Part shown: piece after piece, positions 31,524 through 44,935 of the stretch
Position numbering within the stretch: position 1 is the stretch's first letter
How the letters are laid out: each line of letters begins with the position of its first letter
DNA from: Avena insularis
Taxonomy: Eukaryota; Streptophyta; Magnoliopsida; Poales; Poaceae
Assembly: GCA_023614405.1 (NCBI GenBank)
Contig: CM042694.1
Location: 482,953,392 to 483,017,391 of the forward strand
Direction: 5' to 3'
Length of the DNA: 64,000 nt
Position numbers and translations under genes: made by a program
Notes under the pieces: model-generated
The model's input: the letters and a program-made list of their open reading frames with translations, nothing else
Database searches by the model: none
What the model was told of the DNA's origin: nothing

Positions 31524-34500
31524 TATAACACCCCAGTTTTAGTTAATCTTAATTAGGTTTAATGTGCATTGCATGAGCATCATCCTTTGCTAAGACAAAA
31601 TAAAAATGCAAACAAGAAAATGCAAAACCCTAAAACCCTAGTTTCATTCTTCCTTTCAAATCAATTCAAAAGGTTTTGAATTTGAAAAGTGCAAACTGTG
31701 AAGCCCAAATTGTTACGAGGGCCTCACACTATTTTCAAATCTTTACAAAATTTGTGGCATTTTTGAAATGCCCAAAAACAATTTTGAAATGAATTTACAA
31801 ATGGGAAAGAGAAAACAGATATTGAAAAATGTTTTAGATAAAAAAAGAGCTAGCAGTAGAGCAGGCCGCAGCCTACCTCTTCTCCCCTCTAACTGTCGCT
31901 CACGTGCACAAGCCAGCAGCCCCGCGCGGCCCACCTTTGGCCCAGTAGCATCCCACCAGCCCGGTACCCCTTCGCTCGTTGTCTTCCTCGCGACGGAAGC
32001 AAGTCGGTGTCGCTGCCTCAGCCCCTCGCCGGCGTCGCGATGCCCACCCAGCGCCACGATGTGCGCCGCCGCCCCCGGAGGCCTACAAGACCCCTGGCCG
32101 CCACTGGGCGAACCCTAAACGCCAGTGTCCCTTCCTCTTCTTCCCCGTGAGCCAAACCTAACCCTAGGTCGGACCTCACCGGCGCCCCGCCGTTCCCCGT
32201 CGCCCTAAGCTCTAGCAAGCACACCCTAAGCTCTGCCATGATCTCCTCATTATTCCTTGACTAGCTAATCAAGCCCGGGTGCTCGCAATCAGCTGCATCG
32301 AATCCGTCTTCCCGGTCACCGATGGAGCTCGCTGTCGTCAATGCTCGCGACTCTGGCCACCCCGCTACTCGCCGACCCCTCCGTCCGCCTCGTGGTGAGC
32401 TTCTAGTGCCCCAGGCACCCTCCGTTTGCTTGTTAGCTCACTGTATCCACCCCGTGCCATAGTCCGACAAGCTCCACCACCGTATCCTATGCTCTGGTGA
32501 CCTATAGGAAGCGGCGTCGCTAGCTTTAGGTTCATCTTGATCCCGCAGTTCGAACGCATCTAGCCACGAATGCTGGCGTGGCCTGTGTCGTCGCCGGCGA
32601 CCACCATCCGACATGGACGCGATGGTGACGTCACTGTTACACACTGCTGGCATGGCCGTGGACCCTGTTGACCTGTTGACCGCCACCGTGGATGCTGACG
32701 TGGGCATATGGCCCACAGGTCAGTGACATGGGGTGGATCTTCCTCGGGTGAGAAAAGTGTTAGATGCTATGGTGACGTCAGCCCTGTGTCATAATGATGC
32801 AACAAAGGTTTTTAATTGTTTTAACAATTCCAGAAATTGGTTTAATCTTATAAATTCAATAACTAATTATTTATCAATCAGAAAAATGTGTATAATATAT
32901 AAAAATGTTTAGAAAAACAAGATCTACACTTTAGCATCAATATCATGCATTGTTCAACAACTTTCAAGACATGTTTAATTAGAGAACAAAGTGAACCCCC
33001 GTATGTGATTCTGGGGTCTCCCCTGAATTAGGGTTTGCACCCTTCGGATCCCATTTAAATTGCCAAGCATGTCGTAGGGTTACATTTCAATACAATTCAA
33101 CTTGGCATATCATCATCCTTGCTTGAGCATTGGATTGATGCCATGTGTTGATTGTATTTTCCCTTTCTTTCTGGTGTTTGCTTCTTTCCGGTAGAATACG
33201 ATATCGAGATCGAGATCGAAGACCGAGATCAACACCATCGAAGATCGATGAACAATACTTGACCAACTGTAACCAAGTCAAGTACAAGGCTTCCGAAGAC
33301 CTATATCTGGGTATCAACAAACAAGGCAAGCATAGCCCGTCACATAAAAGAATCCTATGCTTTTAAAGTATTTTAATTCTTGCCATGATGCATACAATTT
33401 TAATGTGGTTTTTTTATCAATAGATAGAGTATCCTATCTGTTGCATTACTCCCTTTGAGATTATATTACCTGATCCATTTCTCCTAGCATAACTAGGTTT
33501 GGCTTATGTGCACTTCTAGAGCTTATATCTGTGTCTTGCTTAGCCATGCATAGTTGTCAGTACTGGTTCATCCAGAAGATGTACCAAATGCAGAGAATCT
33601 AGTATGACAGGAGAACAAGGTATACTGATGAGGTAAGATCAGTGGTAAAGGTTGAACATGCTAAGGCTTGTATGGGAGGCCACAATGGGATGCGGTTTTT
33701 CTAGTCCCATGCTCGCCACCACTAGGATCCAAGTTCTAGCCTCTTGAACCAAGACGAGTGTACAGCCACACGGGGTTTAGGGGGACCCCTCCGCTGATTA
33801 ACTTGCCAAGTAGATTCCATGAGTCACCTAGTTCCGGCTTTCCATTTGGCATACGCATTGAAAATGTTTTCGAAATAGGAGGTGAAGGAGGTGCGTCATC
33901 ACAGGTAGGTAAGCGTGGTCGGGGTTGCTTGGGGTAGATGGCGCCCCTGATAAACCAACCTCACCCACATCTCTAGGGACCGGCTTCAGGATTTCACCCG
34001 TTATGGTGGAACACTCCTTAGGGCGTGACTCATGGTCTCGGCAAAAGCAAGGTAAAGGTCGTGGCTAACCACCCTTTGTCAGCCTTCCAAGGAAGAGGGC
34101 TAAAATGTTGGCATTAAGAGTCGGTTGGTACGTGTGGGTAAAGTTGTACACCCCTGAAGGGTATTAATCTTTTCGAAAAGCTGTGTCCACGGTTATGGTA
34201 GACATGGGAACGGACATGAAGATCATAGAGAACATGAACCTAATGGTAAAACTTGGAGGTTTCAACGTGTGCTTAAGGATGCTTCCACTTGGGTACGAGG
34301 GGGTGATCCTAGTTGTGAGATGAGGATTACTTTGGTGGTATCAAAATATGATGATCAATTCTTCGGAGATGTCGCTCTCTTATCCCCTTTTAAAATATTC
34401 TGATTAGACAAGCTTCTTCTCCCCCTTGTTTTATAAAAACAAAGATGGCTTTATGCAAAACAACCCCACCAGCCATAAGTCTTGCGGAGTACACCTTGTA

Positions 34501-34889
34501 CTCACCCTTGCTTTGTTGATACTTTTCTAGAAGAATAAGTGTTCCCCTGAAGACAAGTTTGGTATGACATCGACACTGACGACCAGCTTGGGGTTCCCGG
34601 TCGGCAGCCTGGAATCTATGGAATGGGACATCATCGTTATGCTTCAGGCCTCTTAGGCCATTAGTTTGCTATACTTAATAGCATAAATTGCCTTACGTTG
34701 TTTGATGTTTGTGGTTAGTGACCTCTACTTGTAATATTTTGGTTCTTCGCTTAGTTATGAGCTTGTTGTAATAAATTTTTGTGTCGTAGGGTTACTGTTG
34801 TGTTACCGATTTCTCACTAGATATCCTCGAGGTCTAGGTTAAGCAAATATCAGGCTAAGGTCTGGGATTTGTTTAACCCTGATCCCGGG
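31524..34889 (+). mobile_element. large LTR, left part, interrupted by Tat copy 2
   Basis: It starts TATAACACCCCAGTTTTAGT, very like the TGTAACACCC start of chromovirus and LARD LTRs with the second base changed. No polymerase gene occurs in 3.4 kb. It carries a GC-rich part (31860-32720), AT-rich parts and AATAAATTT near 34770. Tat copy 2 interrupts it at 34889, so its other end lies beyond the window and no target duplication can be tested. Whether it is a solo LTR or part of a full element is open. Frames such as 31768-32118 show no domain. Confidence 0.55.
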
Positions 34890-35376
34890 TGATGAGGGTT
34901 CAACTCGTTAATGCCCATTGTTATGGACTTGGGTTTTGGAGAAGGAGGGAGAGCTAGAGGCATTAATCGTCTAGTAAACAAGCACATGGGGACGCAAGAT
35001 TTACCCAGGTTCAGGACTCGTAGAGGTCCCTACTCCTGCTTGTATGCTGTTGGAATTAACGAAGGAATCGAAGATTACAAGGGCGCAAAGATGCAATCTG
35101 GCGAGAGTTGTGGAAACTAGGGTTGTGATTGTCCTCCTCGCCGCCCCCTCCTAGCCTTTATATAGATAGGATAGGTCTCGGGTAGCAGGTCGAGTCGGTT
35201 ACATATTAGGGTTCGCCCTTTGAACTTTCTATGTTAAGCTTCTTCTTGTCTGGCAAGCAATCGAAGAGTCCGTGGGTCACCCGAATTCTGCATTGGGCCT
35301 TGGCAACACCGTGGGCTTCTGTCGTATCTAGGCCGTATATACCAAACTCGAGTACCTGTAGGGTATACCCATGTCA
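34890..35376 (-). repeat. 3' LTR of Tat copy 2
   Basis: 487 bp. In reverse it starts TGACATGGGTATACCC (35376) and ends ACCCTCATCA (34890). It aligns along its whole length with the LTRs of copy 1 and keeps the TATA box. Confidence 0.92.
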
Positions 35377-36696
35377 GTAGCCCCCGAGTGTCAAGTGGAA
35401 TCGCAGATTCGACTGGGGACTTTTATGAAGTCTTTCGAGTGCATGACTGAGCATTTTTTCGAGTGTTCTATTTGTGTCATAGGGATTGTTGATATACGTG
35501 CCTGACTTATCCGATGTATCGGTATCAGTTAACTTCCTTAGGGAAAAACAACACAATCTAATCAAACTCGAGTCCTCGGACTCGAATTCAGAAAAGTGCT
35601 GGCATAATTCGACTCAGGCCGCGGAGGTCTTACAGGAGTCGAATTCCAATGTATAAGTGTGAGCACTCAACACTTCCGTCAAGGCATGTTCATCGTACCT
35701 GCAGGCACAGATATGTTTCTAGTAGTGCGCAACAGATGCGTTGCCAGGCCTTATTCAGGTCTTATCTTCACGCTGTAAGCGCGGCATCCGAATTTTTGGT
35801 CATCGTGGATATGATTCGGGTGACCCAGGAGACGTAATCTCTTTGTAGGGAAAATATGAGGTGGATTTGCCATAGCATTCGAGTGTGGATGTTATCAACA
35901 CATAGTACGATTTACAAGGAGAAATAATCATAGGGTGCGCGACCAGCGCTCCCTATGGGAGTAGCCCTCGAGTGCCTATTCGAGTCGTAGAATCGAGTAG
36001 GGACTAAAAAACATTTGCAACTGCTGTCGTCTTTTGTTGCTTTTTCAGTCGAATATGCTTTCAGCGCTCCCTATGGGAGTAACCCGCAGTTCATAGTCGA
36101 ATCTAGGATTCGAGTGAAGGGTTTGTCTTGAATGTTCATACACCTGCATAAAAAATTCTTTCGGGAGCGCTGTCAGCGCTCCTGTTAGGAGTAGCCCCCG
36201 AGTGCTTGGTTGAGTCGAAGACTCGAGCAAGGACTAAAGTAGTCAAAATCTTCTACTACTGGAATTGATGACGTCAGTGATGACGATGTGATGATCTCAG
36301 TTGCCCGCGTGAGCGGCTTTGACGGGACGTGACGAGCGATGGGTCCTACTTTTTGACTTTGATTTGACCGGGCGTGCGTAATCTTCTGTTTTAACTATGT
36401 CTCCTCGATTTCCATGCGTAATGGGAGTAGTGGGGGATGGTTCATGGTTCAGCTTCGCCACGTGTTGATGGCGATGTGTGCCATGCATGTAGTAGGGTTT
36501 CTGCTGGCCATTGGATGGCGTCCGCGAGGAGGTTAAGTAGCAGCGTAGCTATGGTAATTTTCCCCATCTGTCTTCTTGCTCGTGACTCCATCGCCATTGC
36601 TGCTCTCTCTACTTCCTTGCGCACTTCCTCTTCGTGGCACTGGACCAGCTCCGTGTCTTCCCCAGTTACTTTCTCCGTTCACACCGCCATCGAAAG
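35377..36696 (-). other. 3' non-coding part of Tat copy 2 and promoter side of the antisense ORF
   Basis: Three hairpin blocks correspond to those in copy 1: 35945-35975, 36062-36092 and 36174-36206. Two have CTCCC-TAT-GGGAG; the third has CTCCT-GTT-AGGAG, with the stem kept by paired changes. The antisense ORF begins at 36697 on plus, so its promoter and leader should lie here. Confidence 0.65.
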
Positions 36697-38797
36697 ATGG
36701 GCAAGAAGAAGGGAGGCGCCGCCGCTGGATCTGTGGCCACCATTTTCACCGCCAAGAAGAAGGATGGTACCACCACCATGGGCACCAGCGCCACCAGCGC
36801 TGGGAAGAAGAAGGGTGCGGGCACCTGCGTCACCAATGGCGCCTAGTGAGCGTCCATCATCAAATCTTCCAAGATGCATCTTCATCATCCAGATGGAGTT
36901 CTTCCACCCACGGAAGACGACTCACGAGTGTCCGACGATGAGGAAATACCTTGTCCTCCTCCGAGTTTCCGGGTGATGTTCCTTGCATTCATCATCCGAG
37001 GTCTTTCTCTCCCCCTATGTCCTTTCTTCAGGGGTCTCCTTTGTTTCTATGGGCTCCAGCTGCACCAGTTGTCCCCAAATTCCATTCTCCACATCTCCTG
37101 CTTCATTATGCTTTGCGAGTGTTGGCTCGAAATCGAGCCACACTTTGGTCTCTTCAAGAGGCTTATTAAGCTGAAACGCCAGTCGGCATCCGGTTCGGTA
37201 GTCTACGACGTAGTAGGCTGCGGGATCCACGTCGACTCCTCTGTCACCTATTTTGCCATCAAACTCACTGCATTCATCCAAGGGTGGAGAGACAAGTGGT
37301 TCTATATCCACGACCAGAAGGCCGACAGAGACCACTACAGACTCGCCCCCTTCGATCCTGCAGCGACTTGCAAGAGGAGGCACTCCTGGAAGAACATCGT
37401 GATGCTTGGCGAGTCCGAGGAAACGAAGGTGCTGTATAAGCACGTCTACGACCTCGAAAGATACATAGGTAAACAAGAGGGTGGCGCTGCTCTCATTCAC
37501 ACGTGGTTGTGTCGCCGCGTCCAGCCTCTACAGGCCAGAGTGCACCCTATGTTTTGCTGGACCGGCACTAACGATGTCACTCGCGTATCTGCCGAGGGCA
37601 TTTCTGCGGGTGAGGTGGATAGGAGGGTGCGATTGGTGACCAAGTGCATCGCCAAGGAGGTTCTCCCAGGCGAACCAGTCGTGCCTCCTTTCGATGCCTC
37701 TAACCCTCCTCCTGAGGTAGAACTGTAATACGAAGTAGTTTCTTTGTCGATTGCTAACAAGCGCTTGATATATAATGATGTATGTTTTGATTTTGCAGGA
37801 CTGGAGCATGGCTGCCAGTTTACCTCCTCAGCCTGAAGGGGTTATTCCTCGTGAAGCGGAGGAGGAGGACGAGTCAGGGTCTACAGTCCCCATGGAGGAA
37901 GAAGAGGAAGACCCCGAGTCCGCTGATCGCGGAGCCCACAAGCGTTCCCGCAGTGAGGACTCGGAAGCGTCCTCTCCGTCGACGCCGGAGGATTCTCCTG
38001 CTGTGTTTGTAGAGGATCCCATCCCTGCCGTTCCTTTCCACGCAGTGGCTCCTCCCGCTCGGAAGAAGCTGCGAATTCTAAAGGAGTCGGAGGAGGAATC
38101 CTTTGACCTTGATAATTTTAACTAGTGAGTATTGTCTTCACTAATGTGTCTTGCTTTCTTTTTTTTGGAGTTTGATTTTTCTAAAGTTTTTGCTGTTGCA
38201 GTCAAGCAGCGTCGTCGTCTTCTGACGACGTCCAAATTGTGAAAGATTCCAGAGTCGCAGACTCCAAGGCCAAGGAGGTGGCCGAACGGTCTCCTTCTCC
38301 TCCAGTGGTGGCCCACTCTAGGCACAATACTTCGAGTCCCCCTCCCCATGCTGGGGAGCACCAGATGGTTGCTCGGACGACTGTGCGGCAGTCATCTTCG
38401 GAGTCCCTGGAGGATCACGTAAGTGTCCTCTTTGCTGTTTTGGCAGTCGAATTTATACCTTGTGTTGCCGCTGAACTTTTGTTTGTCTTTTTGATGCAGC
38501 TCGTTGTAAAGGAAGTTGCTCGCCTGGCGGAGCAAGTTCTTGTCATGGGTCGACAGCATGCTCTGCTGGACAATCGCCATTGTGTTGTCGAAGGTTAGTT
38601 TTTTGGCCTCATCGTTGTCTTCATGAAATTTATAAATTCGATTGATGATATATCATGTGCTTTTGTAGTTGAGCACAATGAACTCCTGAGCCGTGTTGCT
38701 TCCCTCGAGAAGGCGCTTGCTGTAGCGGCGAAGAATCACGACGAAGCAGTGACAGCTCTGGAGGAGTCGCGAAAGCGTGAAGAGGATTTGCGTGCTT
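36697..38797 (+). pseudogene. antisense spliced ORF of Tat copy 2, 5' part
   Basis: It starts MGKKKGGAAAGSVATIF at 36697; TAG at 36844-36846 breaks the first exon. From 36874 to 37728 it is open, with the gypsy-type transposon domain (FIIRGLSLPLCPFFRGLL, FYGLQLHQLSPNSILHIS, WRDKWFYIHDQKADRD), then CWTGTNDVTRVSAEGISAGE. Introns are at about 37727-37798 and 38124-38200. The next exons carry the acidic linker (EEEDESGSTVPMEEEEEDPE) and coiled-coil parts (VEHNELLSRVASLEKALAVA). T2 interrupts it after 38797 and the ORF resumes at 55070. The protein's role is unknown; relatives are found in other Tat elements. Confidence 0.75.
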
Positions 38798-38802
38798 CTA
38801 CT
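38798..38802. repeat. target-site duplication CTACT (left; right copy 55065-55069)
   Basis: CTACT precedes TGTCGTGG and follows CCCCAACA. The exon of the antisense ORF reads on across the join. Confidence 0.92.
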
Positions 38803-40048
38803 TGTCGTGGTGGTGTCACGGCAGATGCCATGGATAGGCTAAAGGTGGGGACTAATACACGCTAGGGGAATCCAGGGAGGGATAGTGGAGTGATTCTCCA
38901 CACAGAAGTTTGTATTGATTTCCTTTCAAGATTACAAGTGCTCCTGGAGCTGTATTGGCGAGAGGAGGAAGAAGGAGCTCTCTTACTCTTGCCCACAGTA
39001 CACCCCTAGAACCTTAACCAGAACCCTATGGCCCCAAAGAACTCAACTAGTATCAAAGAAAACTCAAACAACCCCCTCTACCAGAAACCTAGCCCCCCTT
39101 ATATAGAGGAAGTTTGGTCCCTGCCTAGGGCATACGTGGAGGCATATTCCTAAGAATATGCCCCCTCCCAAAGTGGTAACCTGACCGGGGTGCTTTTCCC
39201 CCGCGTCACACATGCTTTAGCGACGTAAGCCTCTGCGGCGCCCGCGTCAGCCGACATGGGTGTTGTCACCCTTGTCGGCCATGACCCGGTGGTCCTGCCC
39301 TTGCTTTCTCCGCTCATGCAGTGCGTACCGAACCTTCTTTTTGACCAGAGAGGTTCCTTCCTTCTCCCAGAAGCTAAGCGAGGACCCGGATCATAGTAGA
39401 TCTATCCACACCTATTCCTGCATATAAGTACACCCCTAGAACCTTAACCAGAACCCTATGGCCCCAAAGAACTCAACTAGTATCAAAGAAAACTCAAACA
39501 ACCCCCTCTACCAGAAACCTAGCCCCCCTTATATAGAGGAAGTTTGGTCCCTGCCTAGGGCATACGTGGAGGCATATTCCTAAGAATATGCCCCCTCCCA
39601 AAGTGGTAACCCGACCGGGGTGCTTTTCCCCCGCGTCACACATGCTTTAGCGACGTAAGCCTCTGCGGGCGCCCACAACCGACATGGGTGTTGTCACCCT
39701 TGTCGGCCATGACCCGGTGGTCCTGCCCTTGCTTTCTCCGCGCATGCAGTGCGTACCGAACCTTCTTTTTGACCAGAGAGGTTCCTTCCTTCTCCCAGAA
39801 GCTAAGCGAGGACCCGGATCATAGTAGATCCGGCCACACCTGTTCCTGCATATAACTTAGACAAGCACTTCCGACTTACTCCTTAAGTCGGATGAGACAA
39901 TGTTAGGCGACCCCCCCTGGTCCGGGTTAGTCCGTGATCCGGCCTGCCTTGAGGTGACCCGGCCAGCATCCGCTTTGACCTTGCCGAACCTCGGCTAACT
40001 CGGCCCTTATACCCCGGAGTGACCCTACCCGGGGGTATCCCCCCAACA
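38803..40048 (-). repeat. 3' LTR of T2, enlarged by an internal duplication
   Basis: 1,246 bp against 816 bp for the partner. The extra length is one 430-bp tandem repeat. Plus-strand ends are TGTCGTGGTGG and ATCCCCCCAACA. Confidence 0.92.
38997..39856 (-). repeat. 430-bp tandem duplication inside the LTR
   Basis: AGTACACCCCTAGAACCTTA recurs at 38997 and 39427, and both units run to the CTGCATATAA end. Each contains a TATATA box (about 39098 and 39528). The units differ at a small number of sites, so the duplication is old relative to the insertion, or one unit was acquired from another copy. Confidence 0.9.
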
Positions 40049-40605
40049 TTAGTCCCCGAAGCAGGTGCGGTCTTAGCTGCCTTGGCCGCTAAGGACACAT
40101 CAGGTTCATTTATGTTCGAGCCTTGGACGTTTAATTCTGGGTTAGCTCTTTATCTCGGATTATATGGATTTACGTTCCCTTCGCACGTTCCAAGTTTTCG
40201 CTTGCTGGCCGGGTTACCATTCTGGCTCGGATCCCATGGTTACCATGGTTTGATCCGGGTCCTGCTTCCTTCTCTCATACGCCAACCCACGCGGAGGCTA
40301 ATCATCACGTTGTCTCATTTTAAGGGCCTGCACAGTAACCGTCGCAGTAATTGTCAGTTATCACTATGCGTGGGTCACGTCATGCCTGCCTCCTTGTTTA
40401 CCGCATCAGCGCGTCACGTCATGGGATTGCTTCTGCTCTGTGGCCCCCTATGTGGCTTTTCTCCAATTGGCTGATGCAGGTGATACACGGCCACACCGCG
40501 TGGCTTGTTGGCGCAGCGCGATCCCACTCACCCATCTCAGGGGGCGGTTAAGTAGCGGAGGGGCGCACCCCTTAGCATTTTTCCACTTCTGCGCCCCTCT
40601 ACCCA
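40049..40605 (-). other. 3' non-coding part of T2 with polypurine tract
   Basis: Next to the LTR, on the minus strand, GCTTCGGGGACTAA is the likely polypurine tract. The rest would be the promoter side of the antisense ORF. No domain found. Confidence 0.55.
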
Positions 40606-43323
40606 TTGCCTTTCTCCTTCGTCTTCCTAGCGACCGCGCCGCCGCTAGTGCTTCTAGCAGCAGCGCCGCCGCCGCACCTTCCCCGTGCCTCTGCATCGCA
40701 GCCACCACTGCGCAGCTTCTTCGCCACGGGTCCACGCCAATCCAGGCCTCAGATCTCCGCCACTGCTAGCTCCAGCGAGGATAGTGAATACGAGATAACG
40801 GAGGAGGAGCTCGTCGTCGCCGAGCAGGAGATGGAGGAGGACGCCGCCGCGGCGGACCGCAGCGCGTGGGCCGGATCATGGGTCTGTCAAGATGACCTTG
40901 ACTGGCTCTACCGGACCAGACGCATTCCTGCCGGCGTTGCCGCTCGTCTCTCCTCCGCCGAACTGGGCCCCTCACCCAATCCGGGTGAGTTCGTCGTGTT
41001 CCTGTCCCACTTCCAATGAGGATTTGGTCTGCCGGTGAGCGATTTCTTCCGGGGTTGGGTTAGGACCTACCACTTGCAGCCGCACCATCTCCCAGCCAAC
41101 GCTAGCACCTCTCTCTCCGCCTTTGCTTCTACGATCGAAGGCTACACCGGACTATGGCCCATGAAGGAGCTGTGGATCCGGTTTTTCAGCCTTCGTCGCA
41201 ACATCATCCCCAATATCCAAGTAGAGTCGGAGGATAAGCAGCTCACCCAATTCGGAGCTTCCTCCATCTCGCCCCGGAGACTTTCCGTCTTTCCCTGGGT
41301 TACCGGGCTTGACTCCTACAAAGGATGGGCCTGGACCTTCTTCTACGTCCGGAATGAGGGTACTGAAGATTTGATTCGGTTGCTGCCCTACGCTCTGGGT
41401 CCACCTGACACGTAATTCTGGGAGGAGGTCCCCAAGAAGCCTACAGCTCTGGCTAACCAAGTTAACAAGAGGTTCGCGGAGCTGAAGAAACTCGGATTGC
41501 GCAACGAGGATGCCATGATCACGTTCGTCCGCAACCGAATCTCTCCCCTCCAGAAGCGCACCCACAAGTTGTGCCACGTGAGTTTCGGCCGCGACCCCAA
41601 CCGGACCTCCTCCTTCGAGCTGAGCAACATGGAGATTTTTCGCCGGGTTAAGGCTCTTTTCACCACCCACAAGGATTTCTCGGCCGAATGGACGTGGGGA
41701 ATTGAGCACTACTGTCGTGACAGGCTCCCTCCCGCGGTAAGCTTCACGGGGAAAACTTATTTCGGATCAAGTATGTGTCGGTTTTTGTTGTATTTTTGAC
41801 TCTGTTCTTCGTGCTTTTTCTCAGCTGTTCCTTCAGCAAACTCTCGAGGATGGTACGGACCCGACCCTTAAGTGGGCGCCGGACCGAGAAATCCCGGATG
41901 AGGAGGAGCCGGACCAGGAGATGTTCCTCCCTATGACCGACGCTACCAAACGAACTAGCGGTAAATTCTCTTCTCTTAGAGATTGGCCCGATGATGAGGA
42001 TGACTCGGATGTCGACGTGATTGAACCTGTTGAGGTTGTCCCTCTTTCTTTTGCCTTTCCGGCATCAACTAACCCCGGTGGGCATATCCACGAGGATCCT
42101 CCACTTGCTACAGGCGAGCCGGTTCCGGTGGCGTCGAAGAACCGCGGAGCCGCATCAAGTTCTTCCTCCGAACCTTCTCAACCCACAAAAAGGCAAAAGA
42201 AGGCCGGAGACAAGGCTGCCTCCAAGCGGGCAGGCAAAGCCCCGGCACGGAGGGCTCAGAAACCCAAGGAGGCCGAAACCTCGGATGCGTAAGTCATTTT
42301 TCGTTGCATAACTCACTTTTCCTTGCATCGTGGTAATTTCTCTTCTGACATTATTCTCTTTTTCAGGCCTCCAGTGGAGGTCCCTCAGAGCGGATCAAGC
42401 ATCTCTTCACCCCTTCGGTCTGGCCCTTCTCCTCCTCGTGACGATGAGTCACGCCCGCTGAGCCCTATTTCGGAAGGTTCCGCGGCTGCTCCGGGTTCCG
42501 CAGTACCTCATTGAGAGGAACGCGACCTCGGAGCGGGAGGGTTCGGTCCAGCCGAGGCGACGGTGTCCACCACTTCGGCATCGCAGCGACCAGCAACCAC
42601 CGAGTCTATCTCAACACCAGCACCAGCAGCAGTTCCAATATCAGCGACCGAACCGGCTCCAGCATCTGTTCCAGCACCAAGAAAACCAACCACAGCTCCA
42701 AGTCCAGCTACAAGAGCTCCAATGCCAAGTTCTTCCGCCTCGTCCGAGTCATCTCAGCCTCGGCGAGGAACTACTCTAGCAGCCTCTAAGGGGAAATCCA
42801 CCATAGTTACTTCTTCCCAGCAAGCTAAGGGAAAAAAGGCTCCGGATGCCACCAAGTCTGCATCTGTCGAGGCTGGGCAGCGAACCCTAGCATCAATGCT
42901 TCCCAAGAAAACTCCAGCAGCGAAGGATGTTCCTGCCGAGCCAACTGATGCGCAGCAGATGGTTCTGCATACCAGCCTAGCTCTTGCCCTAGTTGAGAGG
43001 AAAGAAGCTCACGCGAAGGGCTTGGTGGCACCCCATATGCCCACCGGCGAGCGGTACCCTCCGAGCCTTATCGAGTTCGTCATGAACTGGAACAAGGCAG
43101 AGTTCGTCCACAACAACGATCTCCCGGAAAAGTTCGGCCCCGCAGCATTTTCCGCCTAGATGAATACCGCCGCTAAGGCAATTAACCTCGCGGGGCGAAT
43201 GATGGAGGTATGTCGTTTCTCCTTTACATGCTATAGATAATAACCATTAGTCCCTGAGCCTCCGGTGGAGTAGCTTGTTACTCGGCCGGATGCTCATTAG
43301 AAAACTAACGTAGCTGCATGTAA

Positions 43324-43690
43324 ACTTTGAATCTGCACACACCTAGAGCCGGGTTAAGTTCCACTTGGCCCGGATCTTGTACACTTCAAATATGCACACA
43401 CCTAGAGCCGGGTTAAGTTCCACTTGGGCCGGATCTTGTATACTTCGAATATGCACACACCTAGAGCCGGGTTAAGTTCCACTTGGCCCGGATCTTGTAC
43501 ACTTCGAATATGCACACACCTAGAGCCGGGTTAAGTTCCACTTGGCCCGGATCTTGTAAACTTCGAATCTGCACACACCTAGAGCCGGGTTAAGTTCCAC
43601 TTGGCCTGGATCTTGTACACTTCGAATATGCACACACCTAGAGTTGGGTTAAGTTCCACTTGGCCCAGATCTTGTACACTTCAAATATGT
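43324..43690. repeat. 59-bp tandem repeat (minisatellite), about six copies
   Basis: The unit contains GCACACACCTAGAGCCGGGT and CCACTTGGCCCGGATCTTGT. It begins near 43324, 43383, 43442, 43501, 43560 and 43619 with a partial last copy. It lies in an intron of the T2 antisense ORF. There are no unique spacers, so it is not a CRISPR array. Confidence 0.92.
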
Positions 43691-44930
43691 ACCAAGCTAA
43701 TTTTACACTTCTGTACTTTTTTCAGGTAAACACCAATCGCCGGAGCGCTGAATTCCAACGCCTGCTGGATACCCACAAGATGCTACGTGCAAAACATGTT
43801 GCACTTAGTGTAGAACATGAAAAGAGGGGTAATTTTCTCCCTCGGCACCTCTCCGTTTTTCTTCACTTTCTTCCGCCGAACTAATCTCCTCATTCGGTTT
43901 CTGCAGCTGGGGTGGAGGCTGAGAACAAGATCATGCGGAAGAACTTGGAGGAAATCCGGGGTATGTCCTCTTTTGTTCGACCTCGTAGTGTTTTCCATTT
44001 CTTCTTCTCCTTGGCTCGGCAAACATTCACTCCTCGGCTCTGCCGGGTCAACATACTATTTCAGCATCGCTTGAGGATAGTGTGCCCGTGCCTGATATGA
44101 TGCTGCATTTTCTCGAACAAGCAGGGCAGCATCAAGCCGAGCTGAAGAAAAAGGATGATGAGCTCGCTCTCCTCCGGACTAAGGACGACGAGATTGCCAA
44201 GCTCAAGGCTGAGATGGAGAAGATGAAGGCCCAGCACCAAACCAAGCTCCAAAAGGGTGGCCAGAACTTCACAGAAGAGTGTGAGCGCCTTACTCTCCAG
44301 ATCTCCAAGGACCAGGACCTACTCAGAGAATCCGACCTCCAGCTTGGGTCGGCAAACGCTGAGCTTGAGCAACTTCGCAAAAGACGCGATGACTGCATCA
44401 AGGAGTTAACCCGGATCCATAGCCATATTTCTCGTAAGTTCCTTTCCCTTATCCGACATAATTCTTCGGGTTACCTTATATGTCTTTTCTTTACCTTCTT
44501 CCTTTGCCTTGTTTCCAGACCAGTTTCCAGAGGGTACTTCTATTGCAAGCGCTACTGTTGCCAAATTTCGCCGAGAGAGGGGTACTCCCGTCGCTCTTGA
44601 TGGTGAGAACATTCCCTTAGACATGGAGGACCTATTGGTCAGCTTGTCCTCTCGCGTGGAGATCATCAAGAATTATGGCAAGGATATCCTCGACGTTGCA
44701 GTTCGCATTTTCAATACGTTCTGGCCTAGAGAGAGTAGCCCGGAGACCATCGCGATTCTCGTCGAGAAGTTAATGGAGATTGAGACCCAACTTGACCTCT
44801 GGAGAGAGTCCGCTAGGCGTGCCGCAGCCGATACCATCCTTCACCATATTCTCACATGGTACGAGAAGATCGACCTCAGCCTCCTTACACGCCGGCGCAC
44901 CGGATCCAGATGGACCGATGATCCGGAGTG

Positions 44931-44935
44931 GGTAG
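44931..44935. repeat. target-site duplication GGTAG (left; right copy 46629-46633)
   Basis: GGTAG stands before TGATGGGTTCG and after ATCTCCAACA. Confidence 0.92.

Noticed and set aside
43324..43690. CRISPR-like array
   Set aside because: Units are contiguous 59-mers without unique spacers, in a plant retroelement intron.
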